Shown here: positions 1 to 7,206 of the stretch, one piece after another | Layout: the number at the start of each line of letters is the position of its first letter | How positions within the stretch are numbered: the first letter of the stretch is position 1 | Source of the DNA: Bradyrhizobium sp. 141 | GTDB lineage: Bacteria > Pseudomonadota > Alphaproteobacteria > Rhizobiales > Xanthobacteraceae | Direction of reading: 5' to 3' | Assembly (NCBI RefSeq): GCF_023074055.1 | Contig: NZ_JADPKR010000018.1 | Location: 39,621-103,620, forward strand | Length of the DNA stretch: 64,000 nt | The notes under the pieces: model-generated | Databases searched by the model: none | The model's input: the letters and a program-made list of their open reading frames with translations, nothing else | What the model was told of the DNA's origin: nothing | Made by a program: the position numbers and the translations under genes

Positions 1-135
1 CATCGTCCAGCCGACGACCGGCGCGCCGGCGTGCAGCCGGCAATCCCTGCAGTGGCACAGCGCGTGCACGATCAGTTCGCCTTCGATCTGATAACGGATT
101 GCGCCGCAATGACAGCCGCCGGTGATGGTGCTCAT
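1..135 (-). CDS. GFA/CENP-V family protein, N-terminal part (runs off window)
   Basis: This is the 5' end of a minus-strand gene whose remainder lies before base 1. The 45 visible codons begin MSTITGGCHCGAIRYQ and continue with CHCRDCRLHAGAP. That is the zinc-binding cysteine pattern (GGCHCG, then CHCxxC) at the start of the glutathione-dependent formaldehyde-activating enzyme (GFA)/CENP-V fold. The start codon has a purine-rich stretch (GGAGGAA) a few bases upstream. Members of the family bind zinc, and most are of unknown function despite the GFA name. The substrate cannot be inferred from this fragment. The family call is firm; the function is open. Confidence 0.8.
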   Translation of the reverse strand, partial: MSTITGGCHCGAIRYQIEGELIVHALCHCRDCRLHAGAPVVGWTM

Positions 136-267
136 GCGTTCCTCCCGTTTGAGAGCAGGTTTTGCAGATCGATAGCTCCCGAGGCTTGCTGCATCAATGG
201 CGCAATCGGTTTGCGATTGCGTCCTACTGTCGCCTGACAGCTGCTGCCATCGCGGGCGCGCCATGGC

Positions 268-1158
268 TCAGGCCGAGCAGCCGGCCGCAAGCTCGCGCGT
301 GATCCACTCGGTAAAGGCGCGGATGGCCCGACGCTGCTGGCCGGCGCGGGGAAAGACCAGATGATGGCCGACATAGCGAATGTCGGTGGACCGTCCGGCC
401 AGCGGCGCCACCAGCAGCTTGGTCGCGATCTCGCGTTCGGCGAGCCGCGTCGATTCCAGCGTCACGCCAAGTCCGCTCGAGGCCATCGCGATTGCCAGGA
501 AGCTGCGATCAAAGCGCATGCCGTGGATGGCCGGCGCTTCGAGGCCGTTGGCCGTGAACCATTGATGCCACTGCACCTGCTTGACGTCCGAGCGGATCAA
601 CACCTGATCGAGCAGGTCTTTCGGCTTGCGAATTTTCTTCGCGAGCTCGGGCGTGCAGAGCGGCGTCACGGTTTCTTCGCCCAGCGAAATGATCTCGACC
701 CCTTCGGCTCTCGGCTGACCGTAGACGATGTCGATGTCGAAATCGTCGTTGCTGAACCGGGCGTATTCGGTGTTGGCGGCGAGCCGGACCTCGAGCTTGG
801 GCTCCGCGGCCATGAAGCGGGCGAGGCGCGGGGCGAGCCACTGCGCGGCGAAGCTTGGGGCGCAGTGCACGCGCAGCAATTGCGGGCCACGGCCGGCGAC
901 CTCCTCGATGCCGCGGCGCAGATTGTCGAACGCGGCGCCGGCATGACGCATCAGGTTCTCGCCCGCCGGCGTCAGCCGGACCGCCCGGGCGCTGCGCTCG
1001 AACAGGACGGTGCTCATCGCGCTTTCGAGCTTGCGAATGGCGTGGCTGACCGCGCTCGGCGTGAGATGAAGCTCGTTCGCCGCATCCCGGAACGAGCCGG
1101 TGCGTGCGGCCGCCTCGAAGGCGCGGATGGAGGATATCGGGATACTCGACAGCAGCAT
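268..1158 (-). CDS. LysR-family transcriptional regulator (GcvA-like)
   Basis: A 296-residue protein of standard LysR length. Residues about 8-65 form the winged helix-turn-helix (FRDAANELHLTPSAVSHAIR), and residues about 90-290 form the effector-binding domain. The sequence SAVSHAIRKLE and the overall style are close to the GcvA/AmpR-like branch common in Rhizobiales. It is transcribed away from the SDR/transketolase operon that starts at 1291, the usual LysR arrangement, so it probably controls that operon. A dyad with T-N11-A geometry lies just 8 bp before the start codon (1166-1180). The effector is unknown, and regulation of the neighbouring operon is inferred from position only. Confidence 0.9.
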   Translation of the reverse strand: MLLSSIPISSIRAFEAAARTGSFRDAANELHLTPSAVSHAIRKLESAMSTVLFERSARAVRLTPAGENLMRHAGAAFDNLRRGIEEVAGRGPQLLRVHCAPSFAAQWLAPRLARFMAAEPKLEVRLAANTEYARFSNDDFDIDIVYGQPRAEGVEIISLGEETVTPLCTPELAKKIRKPKDLLDQVLIRSDVKQVQWHQWFTANGLEAPAIHGMRFDRSFLAIAMASSGLGVTLESTRLAEREIATKLLVAPLAGRSTDIRYVGHHLVFPRAGQQRRAIRAFTEWITRELAAGCSA

Positions 1159-1165
1159 CCGACAA

Positions 1166-1180
1166 GTGAACCAAATTCAC
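1166..1180. promoter_or_regulatory. Candidate LysR operator (T-N11-A dyad)
   Basis: The 15 bases GTGAACCAAATTCAC form a perfect 5-5-5 inverted repeat and contain T-N11-A, the classic LysR-box geometry. The site sits 8 bp upstream of the LysR start codon and 110 bp upstream of the SDR gene. It could serve autorepression and divergent activation. Binding is inferred from the pattern alone. Confidence 0.5.
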
Positions 1181-1290
1181 CCATGCAAGACAACAGTGCG
1201 TTTGTCCGGAGCAGCGCTGCGGCATAATCAAACGGGTCAAGAACGGCGGCACCGTCGGGTGCCCAGCAATGCCATTGAGGGAGGATCATC

Positions 1291-2052
1291 ATGCTGCTGC
1301 GCGGCAAGACAGCTATCATCACCGGAGCTGCGTCTCCTCGCGGCATCGGCCTTGCCACCGCCCGCCGCTTTGCGGCCGAGGGAGCCCGCGTCGCTATTCT
1401 CGACATCGACGGCCCGGCGGCGGAAGCTGCCGCGCGCGGCCTCGAACCGGCCGTGGGCGAGCCGCATCTTGGCCTTGCCTGCAACGTCGCGAACAAGCAG
1501 GCCTGCATCAGCGCGGTCGACGCGGTCATCGCCAAATTCGGCCAGATCGACATCCTCATCAACAACGCCGGCGTGACCCAGCCCGTCAAGCTTCTCGACA
1601 TCAAGCCGGAAGATTGGGACCGCATCCAGGACGTCAATCTCAAGGGCATCCTGTTCCTGTCGCAATCCGTGATCCCGCACATGCAGAAGCGCAGGAGCGG
1701 ATCGATTGCGTGCATGTCCTCGGTCTCCGCCCAGCGCGGCGGCGGTATCTTCGGCGGACCGCATTATTCGGCGGCGAAAGCCGGCGTGCTCGGGCTTGCC
1801 AAGGCGATGGCGCGCGAGTTCGGGCCCGACGGCATCCGCGTCAACTGCGTGACGCCGGGCCTGATCGGCACCGACATTACCGCCGGCAAGCTGACCGACG
1901 AGATGCGGACAAAGATCCTCGAGGGCATTCCGCTTGGCCGGCTCGGCGAGGCCGCCGATGTCGCCGGCATCTACACCTTTCTCGCCTCCGACCTCTCGGC
2001 CTACGTCACCGGCGCCGTCATCGACGTCAACGGCGGCATGCTGATCCACTGA
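1291..2052 (+). CDS. SDR family NAD(P)-dependent oxidoreductase
   Basis: A 253-residue classical short-chain dehydrogenase. The N-terminal Rossmann motif is TGAASPRGIG (residues about 11-20), followed by the NNAG motif near residue 90 and the active-site Ser and YSAAK (Tyr-xxx-Lys) near residues 150-170. The C-terminus ends VIDVNGGMLIH, as in FabG-like enzymes. A GGAGGATCATC ribosome-binding site precedes ATG 1291. It is the first gene of a tight operon with the two transketolase subunits (19 bp gap), so it probably oxidises or reduces a sugar, polyol or keto-sugar that feeds the transketolase. The substrate cannot be read from the sequence. Confidence 0.93.
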   Translation: MLLRGKTAIITGAASPRGIGLATARRFAAEGARVAILDIDGPAAEAAARGLEPAVGEPHLGLACNVANKQACISAVDAVIAKFGQIDILINNAGVTQPVKLLDIKPEDWDRIQDVNLKGILFLSQSVIPHMQKRRSGSIACMSSVSAQRGGGIFGGPHYSAAKAGVLGLAKAMAREFGPDGIRVNCVTPGLIGTDITAGKLTDEMRTKILEGIPLGRLGEAADVAGIYTFLASDLSAYVTGAVIDVNGGMLIH

Positions 2053-2071
2053 GCGGAGCAGGAGAGAGACG

Positions 2072-2920
2072 ATGATGGCAACACCAACGCTCGCAAACGC
2101 GCCGACGCTCGCCCAGCGCGCCCGCAACATCCGCCGCAACGCGCTGCTGATGGGCGAGGTTCAGGGCCAGGGCTATATCGCCCAGGCGCTCGACATCGCC
2201 GACGTGCTGGCGGTGGCCTATTTTCACGCCATGCGGTTTCGCGCCGAAGATCCCGCCTGGGAAGGCCGCGACCGCTTCCTGCTGTCGAACGGACATTATG
2301 CGATCGCGCTCTATGCAGCCTTGATCGAGGCCGGGATCATTCCCGAGACGGAGCTGGAAAGCTACGGCTTCGACGACAGCCGCCTGCCGATGTCCGGCAT
2401 GGCCTCCTATACGCCCGGCATGGAAATGTCCGGCGGCTCGCTCGGCCTTGGTCTCGCCATCGCCGTCGGCATGGCGCTCGGGCTGAAGCGCAAGCGGTCG
2501 GCCTCGCGCATCTTCACGCTGTTCTCCGACGGCGAGCTGGATGAGGGCTCCAAATGGGAGGCCATCATGTCGGCGGCCCACCACCAGCTCGACAATCTGA
2601 TCGCGATCGTCGACGTCAACAATCAGCAGGCCGATGGTCCCTCCAAGCAGATGCTCGGCTTCGAGCCGCTGGTGGACAAGCTCGCGGCGTTCGGCTGGTT
2701 CGTGCAACGGGTCGACGGTAATGATCTCGGCGCGGTGGTCGGCGCCTTCGACGCCGCGATGGCGCATTCCGAGCCAAAGCCCCGCATGATCGTCGCTGAT
2801 ACGTTGATGGGCAAGGGCGTTCCGTTCCTGGAGCAACGCGAGAAGAACCATTTCATTCGCGTCGAGCCGCACGAATGGCAGCTGGCGCTGTCGGCACTGG
2901 ACGCGGGAGAGCAGCCATGA
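2072..2920 (+). CDS. Transketolase, N-terminal (ThDP-binding) subunit
   Basis: A 282-residue protein corresponding to the first half of transketolase. The ThDP/Mg motif begins GDGELDEGSKWEAI and ends about 30 residues later in DVNNQQADG, matching GDG-X(n)-NN. The HYAIALYA and GSLGLGLAIAVGMALG segments are typical of the PP domain. The Pyr and C-terminal domains are absent because they are encoded by the next gene, which overlaps it by 4 bp (ATGA). Split transketolases of this kind usually act outside the central pentose phosphate pathway. The operon with an SDR and a LysR regulator suggests catabolism of an unusual pentose, tetrose or polyol. The exact ketose donor and acceptor are unknown. 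Confidence 0.92.
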   Translation: MMATPTLANAPTLAQRARNIRRNALLMGEVQGQGYIAQALDIADVLAVAYFHAMRFRAEDPAWEGRDRFLLSNGHYAIALYAALIEAGIIPETELESYGFDDSRLPMSGMASYTPGMEMSGGSLGLGLAIAVGMALGLKRKRSASRIFTLFSDGELDEGSKWEAIMSAAHHQLDNLIAIVDVNNQQADGPSKQMLGFEPLVDKLAAFGWFVQRVDGNDLGAVVGAFDAAMAHSEPKPRMIVADTLMGKGVPFLEQREKNHFIRVEPHEWQLALSALDAGEQP

Positions 2921-3927
2921 AGTCCGCTGGACCAACTCCTTCGGCAAAGCCGCGGCCGACGACGTCGGCCATGATCGCCTCGATCGCGGCGGAAGGGCAG
3001 CGCACCAGGCCGGCGCCGTTCGGGAACGCGCTGGTCGAACTCGCCCGCAGCCGCGAAGACGTTCTGGGCATGACCGCCGATCTCGGCAAATACACCGATC
3101 TGCACATCTTCGCGCAGGCCTTTCCCGATCGCTACTATCAGATGGGCATGGCCGAGCAGCTTCTGTTCGGCGCCGCCTCGGGTCTCGCCGCCGAAGGTTT
3201 CATGCCGTTCGCGACGACCTATGCGGTGTTCGCCTCACGCCGCGCCTATGACTTCATCCATCAGACCATCGCGGAAGAAGACCGCAACGTGAAGATCGCC
3301 TGCGCGCTGCCGGGCCTCACCTCGGGCTATGGACCGAGCCATCAGGCCGCCGAAGACCTCGCGCTGTTCCGGGCGATGCCCAACATGACTGTGATCGATC
3401 CTTGCGACGCGCACGAGATGGAGCAGATCGTGCCTGCCATCGCCGCGCATCGCGGGCCTGTCTACATGCGCCTGTTGCGCGGCCAAGTGCCGCTGGTGCT
3501 CGACGAGTACAATTACCGTTTCGAGCTCGGCAAGGCCGCGCTGCTGCGCGATGGCGCCGACGTTCTGATCGTCTCCTCGGGCATCATGACCATGCGCGCG
3601 CTGGAGGCGGCCAAGGCGCTGTCGGACGATCGCGTCAATGCGGCCGTCCTGCATGTGCCCACGATCAAGCCGCTCGATGCCGAGGCGATCCTGCGCGAAG
3701 CCGGCAAGCCCGGCCGCCTCGTCGTCGTCGCCGAGAACCACACCGTGATCGGCGGCCTCGGCGAAGCCGTCGCCGCGCTGCTGATGCGCGCGGGCATCCA
3801 TCCGGCATTCCGGCAGATCGGGCTTCCCGATGAATTCCTGGCCGCCGGCGCGCTGCCGACGTTGCACGACCGTTACGGCATCTCGACCGCGGAAGTGACG
3901 CGGCAGATCAAGGAGTGGCTGCGCTAG
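2917..3927 (+). CDS. Transketolase, C-terminal (Pyr) subunit
   Basis: A 336-residue protein corresponding to the pyrimidine-binding and C-terminal domains of transketolase. MGMAEQLLFGAASGLAAEG carries the catalytic glutamate context, and GYGPSHQAAEDLALFRAMPN is the typical transketolase loop. I chose ATG 2917 because it overlaps the upstream stop as ATGA. An earlier in-frame start would lie inside the preceding gene. Together with the preceding subunit it should form an alpha2beta2 ThDP enzyme. It is the last gene of the SDR-transketolase operon. No clear terminator follows. Confidence 0.92.
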   Translation: MKSAGPTPSAKPRPTTSAMIASIAAEGQRTRPAPFGNALVELARSREDVLGMTADLGKYTDLHIFAQAFPDRYYQMGMAEQLLFGAASGLAAEGFMPFATTYAVFASRRAYDFIHQTIAEEDRNVKIACALPGLTSGYGPSHQAAEDLALFRAMPNMTVIDPCDAHEMEQIVPAIAAHRGPVYMRLLRGQVPLVLDEYNYRFELGKAALLRDGADVLIVSSGIMTMRALEAAKALSDDRVNAAVLHVPTIKPLDAEAILREAGKPGRLVVVAENHTVIGGLGEAVAALLMRAGIHPAFRQIGLPDEFLAAGALPTLHDRYGISTAEVTRQIKEWLR

Positions 3928-4292
3928 AGCCGTCGTCTTTCGTGGCTTGCGCGGCGTGTCGGAGGTTCCAAGCCCTCGATGCCGCCGCGTGGCCTGGAGT
4001 CTGCAACGTCAATTCTCCACACCCACGACACGCAGTATCGAACGGCACGTTCGACCTACTAGTTATCGATAATTTGCCGACGCTGTCGGCCTTCGCCTTG
4101 ATGGCGGCATGGGCACCAAATCACGAGAGGTCATCTGGGGCGGCCGGATCATGGGCGCGGAGATTTCCGCCAGGCACGCCCGCGAAGAGGCCAGGTCTAA
4201 CTCTGTGAGCCAACACTGGATGGCTCTGTACAGACTTCGTTTTGGACCAAATTCAGAAGTCTTCGTGTGCGAGTCCGGTGCTTGTTCTCGGA
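3928..4292. other. Intergenic stretch without a recognised gene
   Basis: I see no convincing coding sequence on either strand between the transketolase subunit and the stress promoter at 4293. Short open frames exist but lack a good ribosome-binding site or a recognisable protein. The base composition is less GC-rich than the flanks, with a local AT patch around 4050-4075. This marks the start of the accessory stretch that extends to about 9.9 kb. Confidence 0.5.
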
Positions 4293-4317
4293 GGAACCAC
4301 TGCGCAACGCTTTCGTT
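4293..4317 (+). promoter_or_regulatory. EcfG-type general stress promoter of the CsbD gene
   Basis: GGAAC (4293-4297) is followed after exactly 16 bp by CGTT (4314-4317). This matches the consensus I know for the alphaproteobacterial general stress sigma factor EcfG (GGAAC-N16/17-CGTT). The CsbD start codon lies 34 bp downstream of the -10 element, leaving room for a short leader. CsbD-type genes are frequent members of general stress regulons, which supports the call. Confidence 0.72.
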
Positions 4318-4351
4318 GTGCTGGTCTTCTGGACAGCAAAGGAACAGGAGC

Positions 4352-4543
4352 ATGGACCGAGAACATGTGAAGGGCGCTGCCGACAAGGCAAAGGGCGCTA
4401 TCAAAGAAGGTGCCGGCAAGCTCAGCGGCGACAAGGACATGGAAGCCGAAGGCAAGATCGATAAGGCCAAGGGATCCGCCCACAACGTCGCAGGAGATGT
4501 GAAGGACGCAGCGCGGGACGCCGCGGACGCCCTCAAGAAATAA
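4352..4543 (+). CDS. CsbD family stress-response protein
   Basis: A 63-residue hydrophilic, lysine- and alanine-rich protein beginning MDREHVKGAADKAKGAIKE. It contains the repeated KGAxKxxxGK/GDKDMEAEGKIDKAKG pattern of the CsbD family, of typical length. I chose ATG 4352 because the CsbD domain begins there; AAAGGA and AGGAG lie just upstream. An EcfG-type promoter precedes it and a strong rho-independent terminator follows, so it appears to be a monocistronic stress gene. CsbD proteins accumulate under stress; their molecular role is not known. Confidence 0.92.
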   Translation: MDREHVKGAADKAKGAIKEGAGKLSGDKDMEAEGKIDKAKGSAHNVAGDVKDAARDAADALKK

Positions 4544-4567
4544 GCAGAAGAGAGAAGACTAAGAATA

Positions 4568-4591
4568 GCCGCCTCCGGGCGGCCTTTTCTT
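4568..4591 (+). terminator. Rho-independent terminator after CsbD gene
   Basis: GCCGCC (4568-4573) and GGCGGC (4578-4583) form a 6-bp GC stem around a TCCG tetraloop, followed by CTTTTCTT. It lies 24 bp after the CsbD stop codon. Confidence 0.85.
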
Positions 4592-4799
4592 ACTGGAGAG
4601 TCCGGCTGAGTGGTCGATGCCGGCTCGGGGTTAAAAGCCGCGCGGATATGCGCGGGAACCGACGTCCAATCTGCTGCGCACAACCGAGCAAATCCGCCAC
4701 TGCAACTAGCGGTCCAGAAACAGGCCGCGTTACCATTGCGGCGGCGAGGATCAGCCTATGACTCAGCTGATTTATCCAAGCCCCGATCAGTCCGCGGCT

Positions 4800-5222
4800 C
4801 TAACCCAAAAGGCGATTCCGCCGGAACATAAAACCAGTCGGAACGAACTTTCTGGAGACCTCAAGCGTGCGACTTTCGCAGCGTTCCAGCGCAATCTTCT
4901 GGGAGAGCATGACGTCTCCGATTGGCAGCTCGCCCTGCGGCAGGAAACACAGCCCGATCGTCGGAGCTCCTCTTTCGTCGACCTCGCAGACGTTCGACGC
5001 TGTGCCCGCGTAGATCCTGTACTGCTTGCCGGTGTCCCCGCCGATCACCTCGAAATAGCCTCTTGTCAAGAACTGCGCCGATTGCACCGGCGATAGCCAC
5101 TCCCTCAAGAGCCGCAGCGAGCGACCCTCCGGCGTTCTCTCGGCGCCGAGCCGGATGAAGATAGCCCGGACGGCTCTCTTGCGCGAGCGTTCACCCCGGC
5201 GAGATGGGCTGAAGCACAACAT
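4800..5222 (-). CDS. Conserved hypothetical protein (Rhizobiales)
   Basis: A protein of up to 140 residues. The central part (LREWLSPVQSAQF, YFEVIGGDTGKQYRIYAG, VCEVDERGAPTIGLCFLP, GDVMLSQKIALE) reads as a compact mixed alpha/beta domain. I recall this pattern from many Bradyrhizobium hypothetical proteins, but I know of no function. There is no signal peptide or membrane segment. The first 25-30 residues are basic and less convincing, so the true start may lie downstream of 5222. It follows the gene at 5235-5456 on the same strand with only a 12-bp gap, so the two are probably co-transcribed. Confidence 0.7.
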   Translation of the reverse strand: MLCFSPSRRGERSRKRAVRAIFIRLGAERTPEGRSLRLLREWLSPVQSAQFLTRGYFEVIGGDTGKQYRIYAGTASNVCEVDERGAPTIGLCFLPQGELPIGDVMLSQKIALERCESRTLEVSRKFVPTGFMFRRNRLLG

Positions 5223-5234
5223 GGCGCGGGCCGA

Positions 5235-5456
5235 TCACCCGCCGACCAATCTTGGGAAGACGGTGGTTTCCTCAGCGGTCGGATCGAAACACTGGATCTG
5301 CGAGACCTGGCCTAGGCCCGTCCGGACTGCCGACGCAGAACCGCCATCGGTCAGCGCGTAGAACCGCCGCTCCGCTTTCGCCAGCTCTCGTGTTTCGTCA
5401 GGATTGAAAGGGTGACGGCTCTCGCCGGTACGGTCCATCACGATCTGGATTGCCAT
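5235..5456 (-). CDS. Small conserved hypothetical protein
   Basis: A 73-residue protein beginning MAIQIVMDRTGESRHPF and ending FDPTAEETTVFPRLVGG. The start at 5456 is supported by a strong AGGAGGA ribosome-binding site. The layout is an N-terminal 'IVMDRTGxxxHxF' strand, a helix with AKAERRF, and a C-terminal FDPTAxETxFxPRLVGG. I recall this from a family of small Rhizobiales proteins often found in accessory regions; the function is unknown. It heads a two-gene unit with 4800-5222. No EcfG-type promoter is seen upstream. Confidence 0.8.
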   Translation of the reverse strand: MAIQIVMDRTGESRHPFNPDETRELAKAERRFYALTDGGSASAVRTGLGQVSQIQCFDPTAEETTVFPRLVGG

Positions 5457-5759
5457 GATCTTCCTCCTAGGAATGCTGACGCCAGGGACCTGACTAAGTA
5501 TCCGACTGATGCCGTAGTGGTTCAAGAGAAGAAGTTGCGGTCGCGAACCTCGGCCACCCATAAGGACCGGGCCGCCGAGCCGATCTTGGCCGAACGAGAA
5601 AGACGTAGAACCATTGCCGCGCGTTGCCGAGTCAGGCGAACCTCCCTGACCTGATAATAGGAAATGATCTTGGCGCCCCACCTGTTGGCCTTCGAGTAAA
5701 CAGATGAACCATGCCGATTGCCTGCGGGACGTGGGTCACACCGCGCCGAGGCCCTCGGT

Positions 5760-5787
5760 GTGTCGGTGCGGCAAACCGCACCGACAC
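5760..5787. repeat. Perfect 12-bp inverted repeat in a gene-free stretch
   Basis: GTGTCGGTGCGG (5760-5771) is followed by a CAAA loop and its exact complement (5776-5787). There is no T-tract on either side, so it is not a standard terminator. The surrounding 5457-5947 interval has no gene I can support on either strand. Confidence 0.6.
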
Positions 5788-5947
5788 GTCGCTGCACCTA
5801 TCCGGAAGCCGTGCTCTCGCCTGTCGGTGCTCAGCGACCCGCCTCTTGTCGCCAGATGCGGTGCCTGCTCGGAGCGACCAGGGCTGAGTTGTTACACTCG
5901 ATGTCCGCGACGGTGATGATCGAGCTGCGGCATGTTCTCCTGACGCA

Positions 5948-5972
5948 GGAACACGCTCGTAGCGGCCGAGTT
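5948..5972 (+). promoter_or_regulatory. EcfG-like promoter of the PRC-barrel gene
   Basis: GGAAC (5948-5952), a 16-bp spacer and AGTT (5969-5972) match the EcfG consensus at all five -35 bases and three of four -10 bases. The distance to the start codon (35 bp) is almost the same as for the CsbD gene, which strengthens the assignment. Confidence 0.55.
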
Positions 5973-6007
5973 AAGCCGACAAACCTACCTGTGAAGGAGA
6001 CAAAGTC

Positions 6008-6385
6008 ATGGCCCGCGCAACAGCCCATCCGGATCATCACTGCATCTCAAGCGAGGACATTCAGGGAACCGAAGTTTATGGAGCAGACGGAACAAATATC
6101 GGCGAGATTGATCACCTCATCGTCGACAAGGTGTCAGGCCGCGTGGCTTATGCGGTCATGAGCTTCGGTGGATTTGTTGGCTTGGGTCACAGCCACTACC
6201 CCATTCCCTGGAGCGCTCTGAAATATGATACGTCGCTTGACGGTTTTCGAACCAACATCACTGAGCAACAGCTGAGAGACGCGCCTGAGTTCAGCGATGA
6301 CTCTTGGCAAGATCGAGACTGGGAAACGCAGACTCACCGGTATTATGGGACGCCCACCTATTGGGAAGGGCGAGGTGGCCTATAA
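6008..6385 (+). CDS. PRC-barrel domain-containing protein
   Basis: A 125-residue protein whose first 80 residues fit a PRC-barrel: ISSEDIQGTEVYGADGTNIG, then IDHLIVDKVSGRVAYAVMSF, GHSHYPIPWSALKYD. The C-terminal 40 residues are acidic, then tyrosine-rich, and probably disordered. A good GAAGGAG ribosome-binding site precedes ATG 6008. PRC-barrel proteins of this size are common, poorly understood stress-induced proteins in Rhizobiales. The EcfG-like promoter 35 bp upstream fits that. There is no signal peptide, so it is probably cytoplasmic. Confidence 0.92.
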   Translation: MARATAHPDHHCISSEDIQGTEVYGADGTNIGEIDHLIVDKVSGRVAYAVMSFGGFVGLGHSHYPIPWSALKYDTSLDGFRTNITEQQLRDAPEFSDDSWQDRDWETQTHRYYGTPTYWEGRGGL

Positions 6386-6619
6386 CGCCAGGCGGCGCAC
6401 TAAAAACCTCCGTGATGAGTGCCAGCTGAACTGATCGGCCGGCCCCACTGGGTGCTGTCGGATCTGATCCTGCCGACTGACGCTAGTAATTCTTGCCGCA
6501 AAGTTTGGTGCTGATCTGCAAAGGGGGCCAATTGAGGCGGCCCACCTTGCGGCGGGGTCTCTCAATGAGAGTTAGCTGCCGAGATCGTCCAAGAAGTTCA
6601 GGCCGCTTGCTGGTGGACA

Positions 6620-6643
6620 GCCGCCTTCGGGCGGCCTTTTTCT
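6620..6643 (+). terminator. Rho-independent terminator
   Basis: GCCGCC (6620-6625), TTCG loop, GGCGGC (6630-6635), then C and five T. It is nearly identical in design to the terminator at 4568. It lies about 235 bp after the PRC-barrel stop codon, and I see no gene in 6386-6619. It therefore ends either a long 3' untranslated region or an unrecognised transcript. Confidence 0.75.
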
Positions 6644-6790
6644 ATTGTTATCCGCACAAACGACCTCGGTTTGGGGTCCGAGGTCGCCAACCTTGGGGAA
6701 GGTTTGCTCCCGACGGGGGGCTTTTGACTTGGGGACGGTCGAGAGCTTGGATTCGACTCTGAATGGGGAAAGTCGTTCCGCTTGCCGACT

Positions 6791-6826
6791 AAATAAAACG
6801 GTCCCGGCGTTTGTTCGCCGGGGCCG
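6791..6826 (-). terminator. Minus-strand terminator without a recognised gene upstream
   Basis: Read on the minus strand, an 11-bp stem (6816-6826 with 6799-6809, one G-U pair) with a 6-base loop is followed by TTTTATTT (complement of 6791-6798). No minus-strand gene lies immediately upstream at 6836-6984, so it may terminate a small RNA. Confidence 0.55.
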
Positions 6827-6931
6827 CTGCATTTCTGGATGCCAGAGAGGTTGCAGCTCCTCGGGTCACTCCGAGGGGCGCGCTGGTTCGCGCTGGCGGC
6901 CCCGCTGTTATCCCTCGGAAGCGCTTGCGCA

Positions 6932-6956
6932 GGAACGTTTGGCCCGGCTCGGCGTC
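6932..6956 (+). promoter_or_regulatory. Possible EcfG-like promoter (weaker -10)
   Basis: GGAAC (6932-6936), a 16-bp spacer and CGTC (6953-6956), one mismatch from the CGTT consensus. It lies 28 bp before the start codon of the small membrane protein gene at 6985. Confidence 0.4.
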
Positions 6957-6984
6957 GAATGGCGATAAAACTCGCGGTTCGCAC

Positions 6985-7143
6985 ATGGACAGAGCGGTTG
7001 CTTATGCGATTTCGACGATCATCGTCCTCTTCGGCGTCTGGATCATTGCTGCCGGCCTAGCGTCCAGCTCACCTGTCTTATGGATCGTCGTTGGGCTCGT
7101 CCCCATAGTCATCGGGCTTTTAAGCGCTTTAGGTCCCACGTGA
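6985..7143 (+). CDS. Small membrane protein, 52 residues
   Basis: Starts MDRAVAYAISTIIVLFG and consists almost entirely of two hydrophobic helices (about residues 6-27 and 30-48) joined by a short SSSPVLW turn. It is therefore an inner-membrane hairpin. I chose ATG 6985 because it sits at the beginning of the hydrophobic segment. No strong Shine-Dalgarno is visible. It resembles small DUF-type inner-membrane proteins of Rhizobiales, but I cannot name a family. An EcfG-like promoter candidate precedes it, consistent with a small stress-induced membrane protein. Confidence 0.7.
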   Translation: MDRAVAYAISTIIVLFGVWIIAAGLASSSPVLWIVVGLVPIVIGLLSALGPT

Positions 7144-7206
7144 TGGGGTTTGTCCCCCTTACTAAAGCGGAACGGCACTAATGCCCGTCGTGTCGGAGAG
7201 GCAGCC

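Noticed and set aside
7169..7191. EcfG-like site before the 33-residue frame
   Set aside because: The spacer is 15 bp and the -10 is CGTG; it is also too close to the start codon to be convincing.
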